From positions 310,001 to 374,000 of the forward strand of contig NZ_JANKBZ010000004.1 in NCBI RefSeq assembly GCF_024623785.1: DNA of 64,000 bases, read 5' to 3'. Each line of letters starts with the position of its first letter. Position 1 is the first letter of the stretch. Position numbers and translations under genes: made by a program. The DNA comes from Archangium lipolyticum. Its GTDB lineage: Bacteria > Myxococcota > Myxococcia > Myxococcales > Myxococcaceae. Below the pieces are notes generated by a model. That model saw nothing but the letters and a program-made list of their open reading frames with translations. It searched no databases and was not told the origin of the DNA. This document shows positions 52,465 through 61,253 of the stretch, one piece after another.

Positions 52465-54063
52465 TTGCAAGCAGCGCAAGCGCCACGCACCAGCGTGCTG
52501 CTGGTGGATGACCAGCCCTCGGATCTCCTCGCGCTCGAGCGCCATCTGAGTCCCTTCGAGCTGCACCTGGTGACGGCCCGCTCCGGAGAGGAGGCGCTCG
52601 ACCGCGTCAAGGACGAGGACTTCGCCCTGGTGCTCATGGACGTGAGGATGCCGGGCCTGGATGGCCTGGAGACGGCGCGGCTCTTGCGCGAGCACGAGCC
52701 GAAGCGGCGGAGCGTACCGCTCATCTTCCTCACGGGCGCCTCGCGCGAGGAGATGTCCGTCGCGCACGGGTATTCGACGGGAGCGGTGGACTGGCTGCGC
52801 AAGCCGGTGGAGCCGGAGACGCTGCGCGCCAAGGTGCGCGTCTTCGTGGACCTGCACCGCGAGCGCGAGGCGCTGCGGCGCCAGCAGGCCGAGCTGCACG
52901 AGCGGGAGCGGGAGATGCTCGAGGAGTCGCGCCGGCGGGCGGAGGAGGCGCTGCGCGAGAGCCAGCGCACCCTGTCGACGCTGATGGACAACCTGCCCGG
53001 CATGGTCTTCCGCCGCCATCCGGACCAGACGTTCGCGCTCGTCAGCGAGGGATGCCTGTGGCTCACCGGGTATTCCGCCCCCGAGTTCGTCCAGGGCACC
53101 CTCCGCTGGACGGACCTGCTGCACCCGGAGGACCTCGGCCGGGTGGAGCTGGCGGCGGCGGAGGCCTTCGCGGCCGGGCGGCAGCTGACGGTGACGTACC
53201 GCATCCAGACGCGGGAGGGGGGCGTGAAGTGGGTGTGGGAGCGCGCGGTGGGCGTCTACCATCCCGAGGGGACGCTGCGCTTCATCGAGGGCTTCGCCGC
53301 GGACATCTCGGAGCGCAAGGCGGCGGAGGTGGAGCGCGAGCGGCTGGTGACGGAGCTGCGCGAGGCGGTGCGCCTGCGCGAGGAGTTCCTCTCCGTGGCC
53401 AGCCACGAGATGAGGACGCCCCTCACGCCGCTGGCGCTGCGGTTGCAGCTGCTACAGCAGGCGATGAAGGAGAAGGGCCCGGGACTGGAGCCCCTGAACA
53501 GGCACGTGGAGGCGGCGCGCGGACAGGTGCGGCGGCTGACTTCACTGGCGGACAGCCTGCTGGACGCCACGCGCATCTCCAGCGGACGGCTCACGCTGCG
53601 GCTCGAGGAGGACGTCGACCTGGCGGCGCTCGTGAGGAACGTGGCCACCGACTTCGAGACGCAGGCGGCGCGGGTGGACTGCCCGTTGGTGGTGGAGGCC
53701 GCTGGCCGCATCCCGGGCCGCTGGGACGTGCTGAGGCTGGAGCAGGTGGTGACGAACCTGCTGTCCAACGCGCTCAAGTTCGGGGCGGGCCGGGCCGTGC
53801 ACCTGCGCGTGGAGGAGCGGGAGGGGTGGGCGCGGCTGACGGTGCGCGACGAGGGCATCGGCATGGACGAGAGCGTGCGCACGCGCGTCTTCGGTCGCTT
53901 CGAGCGGGGCGTGTCGGAGCGGCACTACGGAGGCCTGGGCCTGGGGCTCTACATCACCCGGGAGGTGGTGGAGACGCTGGGGGGCCGCATCCACGTGGAG
54001 AGCGAGCCGGGACGAGGCGCCACCTTCACCGTCGAGCTGCCGTGCACGCCGCCGCTGCAGTAG
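52465..54063 (+). CDS. receiver-PAS-histidine kinase hybrid
   Basis: The 532-residue protein starts at TTG 52465, 4 bases after GGAGG, a rare start choice; no ATG/GTG lies earlier in frame near it. Order: receiver (about 10-125, phospho-acceptor D59 in LVLMDVRMPG), coiled coil, PAS (about 170-290), HisKA with His314 in VASHEMRTPL, HATPase (NLLSNALKFG, GLGLGLYITREV). A receiver placed before the kinase suggests it receives phosphate from another kinase, plausibly the gene just upstream. Confidence 0.92.
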   Translation: MQAAQAPRTSVLLVDDQPSDLLALERHLSPFELHLVTARSGEEALDRVKDEDFALVLMDVRMPGLDGLETARLLREHEPKRRSVPLIFLTGASREEMSVAHGYSTGAVDWLRKPVEPETLRAKVRVFVDLHREREALRRQQAELHEREREMLEESRRRAEEALRESQRTLSTLMDNLPGMVFRRHPDQTFALVSEGCLWLTGYSAPEFVQGTLRWTDLLHPEDLGRVELAAAEAFAAGRQLTVTYRIQTREGGVKWVWERAVGVYHPEGTLRFIEGFAADISERKAAEVERERLVTELREAVRLREEFLSVASHEMRTPLTPLALRLQLLQQAMKEKGPGLEPLNRHVEAARGQVRRLTSLADSLLDATRISSGRLTLRLEEDVDLAALVRNVATDFETQAARVDCPLVVEAAGRIPGRWDVLRLEQVVTNLLSNALKFGAGRAVHLRVEEREGWARLTVRDEGIGMDESVRTRVFGRFERGVSERHYGGLGLGLYITREVVETLGGRIHVESEPGRGATFTVELPCTPPLQ

Positions 54064-54101
54064 GCGCGGGAGTCCCACGAGCGATTGGAGAGGAGCACGG
54101 A

Positions 54102-54596
54102 ATGACGCAGACCGGAATCGGAGTGGGGGTGGCGAGGACGGAGGTGGAGGTGACGGTGGGAGCGCCGAGGGAGCGGGTGTGGAGGGCGCTGGTGGAGGAG
54201 ACGGGCCGGTGGTGGCCGCGGGAGTTCTACGTGGGCCGGGAGCCGAAGGGCTTCGTCATCGAAGCGCGCCCGGGAGGGCGGGTGTACGAGGATTGGGGCA
54301 ACGAGGCGGGGGCGCTCTGGTACACGGTACTGGTGGTGGAGCCACCGGGGGTGCTGGAGCTGGCGGGGCACCTGACGCCGGCGTTCGGAGGGCCGGCGAC
54401 GACGACGGCGCGCCTGACGTTGAAGGAGGAGGGAGAGCGGACGGTGGTGCGGGTGGAGGACGCGATCTTCGGCCGGGTGGACGAGCACACGGTCCCGAGG
54501 CTGCGGGAAGGCTGGCGTGCGCTGCTCGGAAGTGGAGGGCTCAAGACCTACGTGGAGACCCCCACCCCCTCTCCCTCTGGGAGAGGGCCGGGGTGA
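54102..54596 (+). CDS. SRPBCC (AHSA1-like) protein
   Basis: The 164-residue protein starts 38 bases after the hybrid kinase, with GGAGAGGAG near the ATG. It has the AHSA1/SRPBCC fold: TVGAPRERVWRALVEETGRW, REPKGFVIEARPGGRVYEDW, YTVLVVEPPGVLELAG, TARLTLKEEGERTVVRVED, and a C-terminal helix. The last about 12 residues (TPTPSPSGRGPG) come from a REP-like element that supplies the stop codon. It probably binds a small hydrophobic ligand; the ligand is unknown. Confidence 0.88.
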   Translation: MTQTGIGVGVARTEVEVTVGAPRERVWRALVEETGRWWPREFYVGREPKGFVIEARPGGRVYEDWGNEAGALWYTVLVVEPPGVLELAGHLTPAFGGPATTTARLTLKEEGERTVVRVEDAIFGRVDEHTVPRLREGWRALLGSGGLKTYVETPTPSPSGRGPG

Positions 54597-54600
54597 GGGT
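54564..54600. repeat. REP-like palindromic element, copy 5
   Basis: ACCCCCTCTCCCTCTGGGAGAGGG, then CCGGGGTGAGGG. It gives the SRPBCC gene its last codons and stop (GGTGA). It may act as the terminator hairpin between that gene and the convergent ASH-repeat lipoprotein gene. Confidence 0.78.
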
Positions 54601-54623
54601 CTCTCGTTCCCCGGGTCCTCAGC

Positions 54624-55838
54624 TCACGGGTCCACACCTGTACCTGAGAGGTTCAAGCCCGCGGACCGCGTGCCCCCCGTGCCATTGAGGAAGTTGAGGG
54701 AGAGCGCGAAGTGTCTCGGGCCCAGGGTGGTCGGAGCGAACGTCACGACCAGCGTGCAGCTCGCACCGCTCTGGAGCGAGGTGTCACAGGTGCCGCCCGT
54801 ACCGGGATACGCTCCGCCCTTGAAGGAGAAGGGCTCCGCGCGGAAGTCCGACCGCAGCTGGGTGGCGGCCGTGCCACCCACGTTGGTGACCGTGAAGGTG
54901 TGCTCCACGACCGTTCCGACGGTGACGGCGCCGAAGTCGAACGGATCCGCGTCCGAGAAGCGGAGATACGCGGAGGACACGGCCGAACCGCTGAGGACGA
55001 GTGGAAGGCTCCGGAAGGAGACGCCGTCCTCATAGGAGATGGACAGCGTGGTCCTCGCCTCACCCACGTCGAAGGGACTGAAGCCCAGGACGAGGGTGCA
55101 GCTCTCTCCAGCCGCGAGGGTGATCCAGCACGTGCCCTCCGTTCCGGGCTGGTAGCCCCCCTTGAAGGAGAAGGGCTGCGGGGGGTTGCGCGCCGAGAGC
55201 TGGTGCGCGTCCACGTCGCCGATGTTCGTCAGGGTCACGGTGCGCCAGGAAGTCGAGGACGAGAGCACGACCACGCTCCCGAAGTCCACGCTCGCGGGCT
55301 CGACGCGCACGAGCGCGGGGGCGAGCCCCTTGCCCGCCAGGGTCCGGGCGATGACAGCGTCCACGGGCCCATTGCCGAAGTGGACCGTGAGCGTCCCATT
55401 CACGGCGCCACGCGCGGTGGGAGCGAAGGCCACCGCGACCTGGCACGAGGCCCCGGCGGCGAGCTCGCTCCCGCACGTGCCTCCGGCGCCCGGGAAGGTG
55501 CCGCCCGCGAACGCGAAGGAGGAACCCGCCAGCGTCACCTCCAACTGCGTCGCGGTGTCCGTGCCGCGGTTGCGCAGGACGAAGCGATGCTCGGCCGTGG
55601 TCCCGATGAGGGTCGAACCGTAGTCGAAACCAGCGGCGTTGGAGACCTCGAGCGCCGCCAGCCCCGACGAGGTGCCCGCGTCCCCGCCCGTGCCCGAGCC
55701 CGCATCCGCGAGCACACCCGAGTTCTCGCCGTCACCCTTGTCGAGCCCGGTGTCGGACCCTGACTGCGTTCCGCCGCACCCGGCGCTCGCCACGGCGCAC
55801 ACCAGACCCAGAACCAATCGTTTGAAAAACACACCCAT
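54624..55838 (-). CDS. ASH/choice-of-anchor D repeat lipoprotein
   Basis: The 404-residue protein starts at MGVFFKRLV (55838) and has lipobox ASAGC (Cys about 21). A Gly/Asp/Ser-rich linker precedes three repeats of about 100 residues: FDYGSTLIGTTAEHRFVLRN, VDFGSVVVLSSSTSWRTVTL, and FDFGAVTVGTVVEHTFTVTN. Each is followed by a C-Gly stretch (GAGGTCGSELAAGASCQV and similar). They fit the ASH (ASPM-SPD2-Hydin) type beta domain found in bacterial surface proteins. It is likely surface exposed. A TAATAA -10-like sequence lies about 20 bases upstream on the minus strand. Confidence 0.87.
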   Translation of the reverse strand: MGVFFKRLVLGLVCAVASAGCGGTQSGSDTGLDKGDGENSGVLADAGSGTGGDAGTSSGLAALEVSNAAGFDYGSTLIGTTAEHRFVLRNRGTDTATQLEVTLAGSSFAFAGGTFPGAGGTCGSELAAGASCQVAVAFAPTARGAVNGTLTVHFGNGPVDAVIARTLAGKGLAPALVRVEPASVDFGSVVVLSSSTSWRTVTLTNIGDVDAHQLSARNPPQPFSFKGGYQPGTEGTCWITLAAGESCTLVLGFSPFDVGEARTTLSISYEDGVSFRSLPLVLSGSAVSSAYLRFSDADPFDFGAVTVGTVVEHTFTVTNVGGTAATQLRSDFRAEPFSFKGGAYPGTGGTCDTSLQSGASCTLVVTFAPTTLGPRHFALSLNFLNGTGGTRSAGLNLSGTGVDP

Positions 55839-55987
55839 GTCTCTTGTTTCCCCTCTTTTATTACCCCCCGGGCCCCTGGCCCATGCGGGGACGCGCGTTC
55901 TACCCGACCTCGCCGCGCCAGGTGAAAACCAATCGAAGCCGCATGAGCGCCGTGACGCACCACGGCGGGGAGGGCGCGATTTGCGGT

Positions 55988-56009
55988 TTGAACCTTGAGT
56001 ATGTTTCAA
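55988..56009 (+). promoter_or_regulatory. possible operator/promoter before the lanthipeptide precursor
   Basis: TTGAAC and GTTTCAA form an imperfect inverted pair across 9 bases, about 87 bases before the precursor ATG, in the only AT-rich stretch of the 257-base gap. A TTGCGG at 55981 could serve as -35. No experimental support; the gap holds no gene. Confidence 0.35.
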
Positions 56010-56095
56010 TTCACATCACGTCGGGGCATGCCTGCGCTCACGTGGGCGGCTCTCGACGCATGACGTGCTTCTCACGCTGCAATGGAGAGTCCCCC

Positions 56096-56296
56096 ATGAA
56101 GATGACTGATGCCCATGTCGAGGAGATTCTGTCGGGTTGGCTGTCGGGTTCCGAGACGTCGCTCGGAATGGTCAACCCCGCGGGCCCGCTGTACGTGGGC
56201 GGTTCGGCCACCGAGAGCGCGCTGACGGACGCATCTGACGCGCTGCTCACCGGCTGCAGCTCGTGCACCGGCTCGCGCAACAGCTACTGCTGCTGA
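56096..56296 (+). CDS. lanA: type 2 lanthipeptide precursor peptide
   Basis: The 66-residue peptide lies 118 bases before a LanM gene. The leader (about 1-36) has an acidic/hydrophobic start (MKMTDAHVEEILSGWLSGSE) and ends in a VGG double-Gly site. The following about 30 residues hold 11 Ser/Thr and four Cys, including LLTGCSSCTGSRNSYCC at the end. LanM would dehydrate Ser/Thr and close thioether rings to these cysteines. Cleavage after Gly36 or after the later Gly53 cannot be told apart. The gene is short, but position, leader and Cys pattern make it convincing. Confidence 0.85.
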   Translation: MKMTDAHVEEILSGWLSGSETSLGMVNPAGPLYVGGSATESALTDASDALLTGCSSCTGSRNSYCC

Positions 56297-56414
56297 TCCG
56301 CGGTTGAAGTGACGTCGTCGAGAGCCCCGCGGCACCCGGCGCTGCGCCGGATGTGCCGTGGGGTGCTCTCCGCGCGGCGAGAAGCCCCTTCGGACAAGTC
56401 ACGAGGAACAGACA

Positions 56415-59270
56415 ATGGCTGAGAGCCCCGAGTCGGAATGGCTCGTGCGCCCGGTAGTCGCGCTGATTCAACCGTTCCTGGGGAAGCTCACCGAGCGATT
56501 CGGCCAGTTGAAGGGCCTGGGTGAAGCCGAGCATGCCCTGCTGCTCGAGGCCGCCCGGACGCACCTGCGCAATGGAGCCCAGGCCCGGGTCAGCCGGGTG
56601 TTGCTGTTGGAGCTGCACGCCGCCTCCCTGACGGGGAAGCTCGACGCGGCGGATGAGACGCAGCGGTGGGAGCAGTTCATCGCCCTGGCCTGCACGGAGC
56701 CGTTCAGCGAGCACCTGCGCCGCCGCTACCCCACGCTGCACGAGCGGCTCGCCACCTTCTGCCAGCTCCAGATGGACGCGGTGCTCACCCTGGTGGAGCG
56801 CTTCATCGCGGATCGGGAGGCACTTGGCACGTTGCCGGGCGGTCCCGGGGGCGAGCTGCGCGCCATCTCCCTGGGCGCCGGGGACTCCCACCGGGGCGGC
56901 CACACCGTGGCGCGCCTGGATTTCGAGCGGGGCTCGGTGATGTACAAGCCGAGGGACGTCCAGGTGGACATCGCCCTGGAGGCGTTCCTGGAGCGCGTGC
57001 TGGCGGACCGTCCACCCCAGGAGCGGATCCGCGTGCCCAAGGTGCTCGCGCGCGAGGGCTACGGCTGGGCGGAGTTCGTCGAACATCGCTACTGCGAGGG
57101 CGAGGCCGAGTTCATCTGCTTCTACCGGAACCTCGGTCACTGGCTCGCGGTGATGCGCCTGGTGGGTGGCACGGACCTGCACTCGGAGAACCTCGTCGCA
57201 CAGGGCCCGGTGCCCGTGGTGGTGGACGTCGAGAGCCTGTTCGCTCCGGACACACCGGCCAGCCCCTCCGGGCGGGGCCAGGCGGTGGACATCGCCGCGG
57301 AGACCATCCGCACCACCGTGCTGCGCACGGGCCTGCTGCCGCTGCGCGCCACCGGCCTCGCCCTGGCCGGCGTGGACATCTCGGCGGCGGGGGCACTGCC
57401 GGGACAGCAGCCAAAGATTCCCACGCCCACCATCATCGGGGGCGGCACGGACTCCGCGCGTCTGGGAATGACCGTGATGGAGCTTCCTCCCACGAAGAAC
57501 CATCCCAGTCCCAAGCCGGTCCTCTTCCAGTATTGGGATCAGATCGTCACCGGCTTCCGCGACCTCACCGCTCGCTTCCGGGAGCTGGACGCGGCGCGGG
57601 ACATCACAGGACTGCTCCGACACTTCTCCGGCTGCGAGGTGCGGCGGATCCTCCGGCCGACCCAGGCGTACGCGGAGATCGGCCGGATGCTGTGGCATCC
57701 CGCATCGATGCATGACGCGCCCAAGGCGCTCGCACGCGCCCGGGACGTGCTGCGCCGCAACGCCGAGGCCTCACCGGGTGCGCCGACCGACCCCGCCGTC
57801 ATCGACCGGGAGATCGACGACCTGCTCGTGGGGGATGTGCCCGTCTTCACCGTCCGGGTGGATGACGCGCTCATCGAGAAGATCGTCGCCGGGTGGCGTT
57901 CGGCCGACCTCGCCCTGGAGGAGATGACCATCCAGGGGGCACTCGTCAGCGCCTATCTCAACGACCGGGTGCTCCCGCCCCGCATGCAGGATCCGCTGAA
58001 GCAACCACGCGGGGAGCGGCTGGACGCCCGCCGCAGGACCCTGGCCGCCGCGATGGTGCGGCAGATGCTCGATGCGGGCATCCGGGGCTCGGACGGCACC
58101 GTCACGTGGATCAGCCCGGTGCTCACCGAGGTGGGCTGGGTCATCCGCCCGCTGACCGCCGACGTCTACAGCGGACAGGGCGGAGTCGCGCTCGCGCTCG
58201 CCGAGTACCTGCACGAGATGAAGCAGGGACGGGTCGAGGAGGTGGAGGGCCTTGCGGCGGCGGTGAGGGGAACGCTGGAGGTGCTCCGGGCGACCGAGGA
58301 GAAGGTACCCACCCAGCACATCGGCGCCTTCCTGGGCGTGGCGTCGCAGGTGTGGACCTGGAGCTCGCTGCACGACCTGATGGGCGAGCCGTGGATGCTG
58401 GAGCGCGCCCGCGCCCGGGCCGAGGTGCTCGAGAAGCGGATGGACGAGGAGGACCGGCTGCTGGAGGTGCTCGGAGGAGCGGCCGGCGTCATCGTGCCGA
58501 TGCTCAACCTGTCCGAGCAGACGGGGGAGGCGCGGTGGCTGGAGCTGGCCGCCCGGGCGGGCCGGAAGTTGGAGGACACGGCGACGCGCGACGCGATGGG
58601 AGCTCGGTGGTCCACCTCGATGTTCCCCGAGGCGATCGGAGGCTTCGCGCACGGCGCGACGGGAATCGGCTGGGCCCTGGCGCGGCTGGGGCTGAGCGCC
58701 GCCGGGACGGAGGCGGACCGCCGGCGGTGGCTGGAGCTGGCCGACCAGGCCTTCGCCTTCGAGGAGTCGCTGTACCGCCCGGAGAAGGGAGTCTGGGCGG
58801 ACGTGCGGCGCGGCAGTGCCGTCGAGTACGTCAACGCGTGGTGCCACGGGAGTACGGGCATCGGGCTGGCGGCGTGCGACCTCTATGTCCGCACTGGAGA
58901 GACACGGCACCTGGACGTGGCCCGGAGGGCCCGGGCCGCGGGCCTGAACGAGGGCTTCGGCTGGAGCCACACGCTCTGCCACGGTGACCTGGGCTTGTGG
59001 GAGCTGCTGGACACCGAGCGGAGCATCGACCCGGAGTCCACGGGTCCCGACCGGGAGTGGATGGACACGCAGCTCCTGTCCAGCCTGGAGGAACGGGGGC
59101 CGGTGGGCGGACTGGCGCGGGAGGCGTTCTCTCCGGGATTGATGCCGGGACTCGGCGGTGTCATCCACCTGCTGCTCCGGATGCACCCCGAGCAGTCCCT
59201 GGCCACGCCGCTGCTGCTCGGCAGGTACGGACAATCGCTCCGGCAGGTGCGCGCCGCGCGCGAGCGGTAA
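56415..59270 (+). CDS. lanM: type 2 lanthipeptide synthetase (LanM)
   Basis: The 951-residue bifunctional enzyme starts at MAESPESEW. The N-terminal dehydratase domain (DUF4135 type, about 100-600) shows GDSHRGGHTVARLDF, MYKPRDVQVD, LVGGTDLHSENL and PVVVDVESLF. The C-terminal LanC-like cyclase (about 610-945) has GFAHGATGIGWALARLG, and zinc ligands C810 (WCHGSTGIG), C855 and H856 (LCHGD). All expected catalytic elements are present. No LanT exporter or leader protease gene is next to it; a beta-barrel gene follows instead. Confidence 0.95.
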   Translation: MAESPESEWLVRPVVALIQPFLGKLTERFGQLKGLGEAEHALLLEAARTHLRNGAQARVSRVLLLELHAASLTGKLDAADETQRWEQFIALACTEPFSEHLRRRYPTLHERLATFCQLQMDAVLTLVERFIADREALGTLPGGPGGELRAISLGAGDSHRGGHTVARLDFERGSVMYKPRDVQVDIALEAFLERVLADRPPQERIRVPKVLAREGYGWAEFVEHRYCEGEAEFICFYRNLGHWLAVMRLVGGTDLHSENLVAQGPVPVVVDVESLFAPDTPASPSGRGQAVDIAAETIRTTVLRTGLLPLRATGLALAGVDISAAGALPGQQPKIPTPTIIGGGTDSARLGMTVMELPPTKNHPSPKPVLFQYWDQIVTGFRDLTARFRELDAARDITGLLRHFSGCEVRRILRPTQAYAEIGRMLWHPASMHDAPKALARARDVLRRNAEASPGAPTDPAVIDREIDDLLVGDVPVFTVRVDDALIEKIVAGWRSADLALEEMTIQGALVSAYLNDRVLPPRMQDPLKQPRGERLDARRRTLAAAMVRQMLDAGIRGSDGTVTWISPVLTEVGWVIRPLTADVYSGQGGVALALAEYLHEMKQGRVEEVEGLAAAVRGTLEVLRATEEKVPTQHIGAFLGVASQVWTWSSLHDLMGEPWMLERARARAEVLEKRMDEEDRLLEVLGGAAGVIVPMLNLSEQTGEARWLELAARAGRKLEDTATRDAMGARWSTSMFPEAIGGFAHGATGIGWALARLGLSAAGTEADRRRWLELADQAFAFEESLYRPEKGVWADVRRGSAVEYVNAWCHGSTGIGLAACDLYVRTGETRHLDVARRARAAGLNEGFGWSHTLCHGDLGLWELLDTERSIDPESTGPDREWMDTQLLSSLEERGPVGGLAREAFSPGLMPGLGGVIHLLLRMHPEQSLATPLLLGRYGQSLRQVRAARER

Positions 59271-59403
59271 CCAGGCGACCGAGCCCCTCCCTGGCGCCTC
59301 GGGCCCCATGGCATCCCATGGCCCGAGTGCCCACCGTGCCCCGAGTGGGTACCGCGTGTCGCGCACGAGGCCTCCCCGGGAGGCCTCCACGGTGGAGGGG
59401 ACG

Positions 59404-60132
59404 ATGAAGGCACGGGGTGGAGTCGGTGCGCTGCTGCTTCTCGCGGGGCTGGTAGCGGGAGCGGAAGCAAGGGCCGAGGAGAAACAGGGCCACGGCTGGG
59501 ACATCACGGTGGAAGCCAACACGGACTTCCCGCTGTCGGTGGGCGGCCGGGTAGGAGTCGAATCACCGTGGCGGCTGCGCCTGTCGACGTCCCTGGGCTA
59601 TCTGCCAGCGGCGTATGTGCGAGCGGTGAACGACGTAGCGGTGGAGCTGGGCGCCTACGAGCGGGACCGCGCGACACTCATCGAGGAGGCGCTGCAAAGC
59701 TCCCTGGTGTGGAGGACACACGTGGGTTGGCGGCCCTTCCCGAGCGCGGGCTTCTACGTGGAGGGTGGCTACGGGCTGGTGGCGCTCGGCGGCGAGACGA
59801 ACCCGGAGGATGTGCTGGTGGCGCTGACGGGCGTGGAACCACCGGTGGGCGAGTCCGTGCTCAACCGGGAGTACCGCGTGCGCTCCGTGCTGCACATGGT
59901 GGACGTGGAGCTGGGCTGGCGGTGGGGACTGGGCTCGGGCTGGACGATGCGCACGGCGCTGGGCGCGGCCTTCACACTCGACTCCAACAGCCGCGTGGAG
60001 CCCCAGTTCGAGCCGAGTCAGCCGCTGCTCGTCACCGCCTTCTCCCGCTTCGCCGAGGGCTACCTGGACAGGACCTTCGAGGAGTACGTGCACTTCCCCG
60101 TGCTCTCCCTGTCCCTCGGCTACGCCTTTTGA
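59404..60132 (+). CDS. outer-membrane beta-barrel protein
   Basis: The 242-residue protein has a signal peptide (LLLLAGLVAGAEARAEE). Alternating strands follow, with aromatic belts and a C-terminal Phe (LSLSLGYAF), as in eight-stranded outer-membrane barrels. Segments: WDITVEANTDFPLSVGGRVG, RTHVGWRPFPSAGFYVEGGY, VDVELGWRWGLGSGW, then MRTALGAAFTLDS. It lies 133 bases after lanM with an SD of GGTGGAGGGG. It could be the export channel for the lanthipeptide locus or an unrelated surface protein; context alone cannot decide. Confidence 0.8.
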   Translation: MKARGGVGALLLLAGLVAGAEARAEEKQGHGWDITVEANTDFPLSVGGRVGVESPWRLRLSTSLGYLPAAYVRAVNDVAVELGAYERDRATLIEEALQSSLVWRTHVGWRPFPSAGFYVEGGYGLVALGGETNPEDVLVALTGVEPPVGESVLNREYRVRSVLHMVDVELGWRWGLGSGWTMRTALGAAFTLDSNSRVEPQFEPSQPLLVTAFSRFAEGYLDRTFEEYVHFPVLSLSLGYAF

Positions 60133-60153
60133 CACCCCATATCCATTCGTGGC

Positions 60154-60177
60154 CCAATCAGGCTCAAACCTGATTGG
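60154..60177. terminator. strong hairpin after the beta-barrel gene
   Basis: CCAATCAGG-CTCAAA-CCTGATTGG is a perfect 9-bp inverted repeat with a six-base loop. It lies 21 bases after the barrel gene stop and 19 bases before the GTG of the next gene. No T-run follows, so it may be a Rho-assisted terminator, an mRNA end stabiliser, or a protein site. Confidence 0.6.
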
Positions 60178-60196
60178 CTTCAATGGGGGGTGGACC

Positions 60197-60709
60197 GTGA
60201 GCATCTGGAAGCTCCTACTCAGCGGGTGTGCGCTGCTGTGCACCATCGGCTGTGGCCATGGAGAAGCCGCGCGACGGGAGGAGCCCGGAGAAGGCCTGCG
60301 GGTGGCGTGTGCCCAGGGAATCGAAGGGGCATGCGGGGCTGAGGAGCTCGAGGAGGTCACGCGCACCAAGGGAGGCACGATCTCGGCACGTATCTGGGCG
60401 CTCATTGCCCAGGGCGAGTTCGCGCAAGCGGAGGCGCTGATCGCCGAGTCGGCGGCGGTGGGGATCATCGAGCAGCAGCAGGCGGCGCGAATGATGGAAC
60501 GCATCGCGCTGCTCAGCACGCGATTGGGACAGATCCCCGCCACTCTGCAACGAGTACGCGACTTCCCGTCACAACTGCGCGACCACACCCTCTTCCAGAT
60601 CAAACAGATGTTGGAGCGCAAGGACTTCACCCTGGCGACACAGTCGCGGCTGAAGCTGGCCGAGAAGCTCATCGAGCAGCAGGACCGGTTGATGGAGAAG
60701 GTGCAATGA
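60197..60709 (+). CDS. hypothetical lipoprotein
   Basis: The 170-residue protein starts at GTG 60197 with GGGGGGTGG upstream; a start at 60149 would run through the hairpin, so I reject it. Lipobox TIGC (VSIWKLLLSGCALLCTIGCG). The rest is helical: ISARIWALIAQGEFAQAEAL, ESAAVGIIEQQQAARMMERI, FQIKQMLERKDFTLATQSRL. It overlaps the next gene by ATGA. Unknown function. Confidence 0.7.
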   Translation: MSIWKLLLSGCALLCTIGCGHGEAARREEPGEGLRVACAQGIEGACGAEELEEVTRTKGGTISARIWALIAQGEFAQAEALIAESAAVGIIEQQQAARMMERIALLSTRLGQIPATLQRVRDFPSQLRDHTLFQIKQMLERKDFTLATQSRLKLAEKLIEQQDRLMEKVQ

Positions 60710-61251
60710 CGAAGAGGACCTTGCACCCGGGAGTGGAAGAGCTGGCGGAGCGGCTCCGGGAGGCGCGGCGTGCGGGCGCACCGGGAGACGCGAAGCGGCT
60801 GCGGCTGCACCGAGAGCTGGCGTCGGAGCACCCCACGTACACGCCCAACCTGTTGGAGCTCGCGAGACAGTTGCAGGTAGCGGACGAGCCTGGCCGGGAC
60901 GCGGAGGAGACCTTCGAGGAGGCGCAGAGGTTGCTGGAGGAGGCGGTGGTGGGGTCGGAGCGGAGCGCACCGGCGGTGGTGGAGCTGGGGTACTTCCTGG
61001 ACACGGTGCGCAACGCTCCGGAGAAGGCGCTGCCGCTATACGAGGAGGGCGCGGCGAAGGCGCTGGAGACCCTGGAGGACGCGTGGGCGGGGCTGCTGCG
61101 CGGCTGGGTGCACGAGAGGACGAAGGAGTCGCTGGAGAAGGCGCTGAGGCTGAGCGAGCAGGCGGAGAAACTCTTCCCGAGCTCGGGCCGGATCCAGGGA
61201 GTGGTGCAAGACGCGAGACGAGCCGCGGCCCTGGAGGGCCTGCTGAAATAA
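60706..61251 (+). CDS. helical repeat (TPR-like) hypothetical protein
   Basis: The 181-residue soluble protein overlaps the lipoprotein gene by ATGA. It has TPR-like helical pairs (LARQLQVADEPGRDAEETFE, AVVELGYFLDTVRNAPEKAL, AWAGLLRGWVHERTKESLEK). No catalytic motif. A cytoplasmic partner of the lipoprotein is a plausible guess. A REP-like element follows the stop by a few bases. Confidence 0.7.
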   Translation: MTKRTLHPGVEELAERLREARRAGAPGDAKRLRLHRELASEHPTYTPNLLELARQLQVADEPGRDAEETFEEAQRLLEEAVVGSERSAPAVVELGYFLDTVRNAPEKALPLYEEGAAKALETLEDAWAGLLRGWVHERTKESLEKALRLSEQAEKLFPSSGRIQGVVQDARRAAALEGLLK

Positions 61252-61253
61252 CA

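Noticed and set aside
54640-54665. tRNA-like GGTTCAAGCC string
   Set aside because: It lies inside the ASH-repeat lipoprotein gene and no cloverleaf can be formed around it.
60149-60196. ATG start at 60149 for the lipoprotein
   Set aside because: It would place a strong hairpin in the coding region. GTG 60197 has a Shine-Dalgarno sequence and begins a proper signal peptide.
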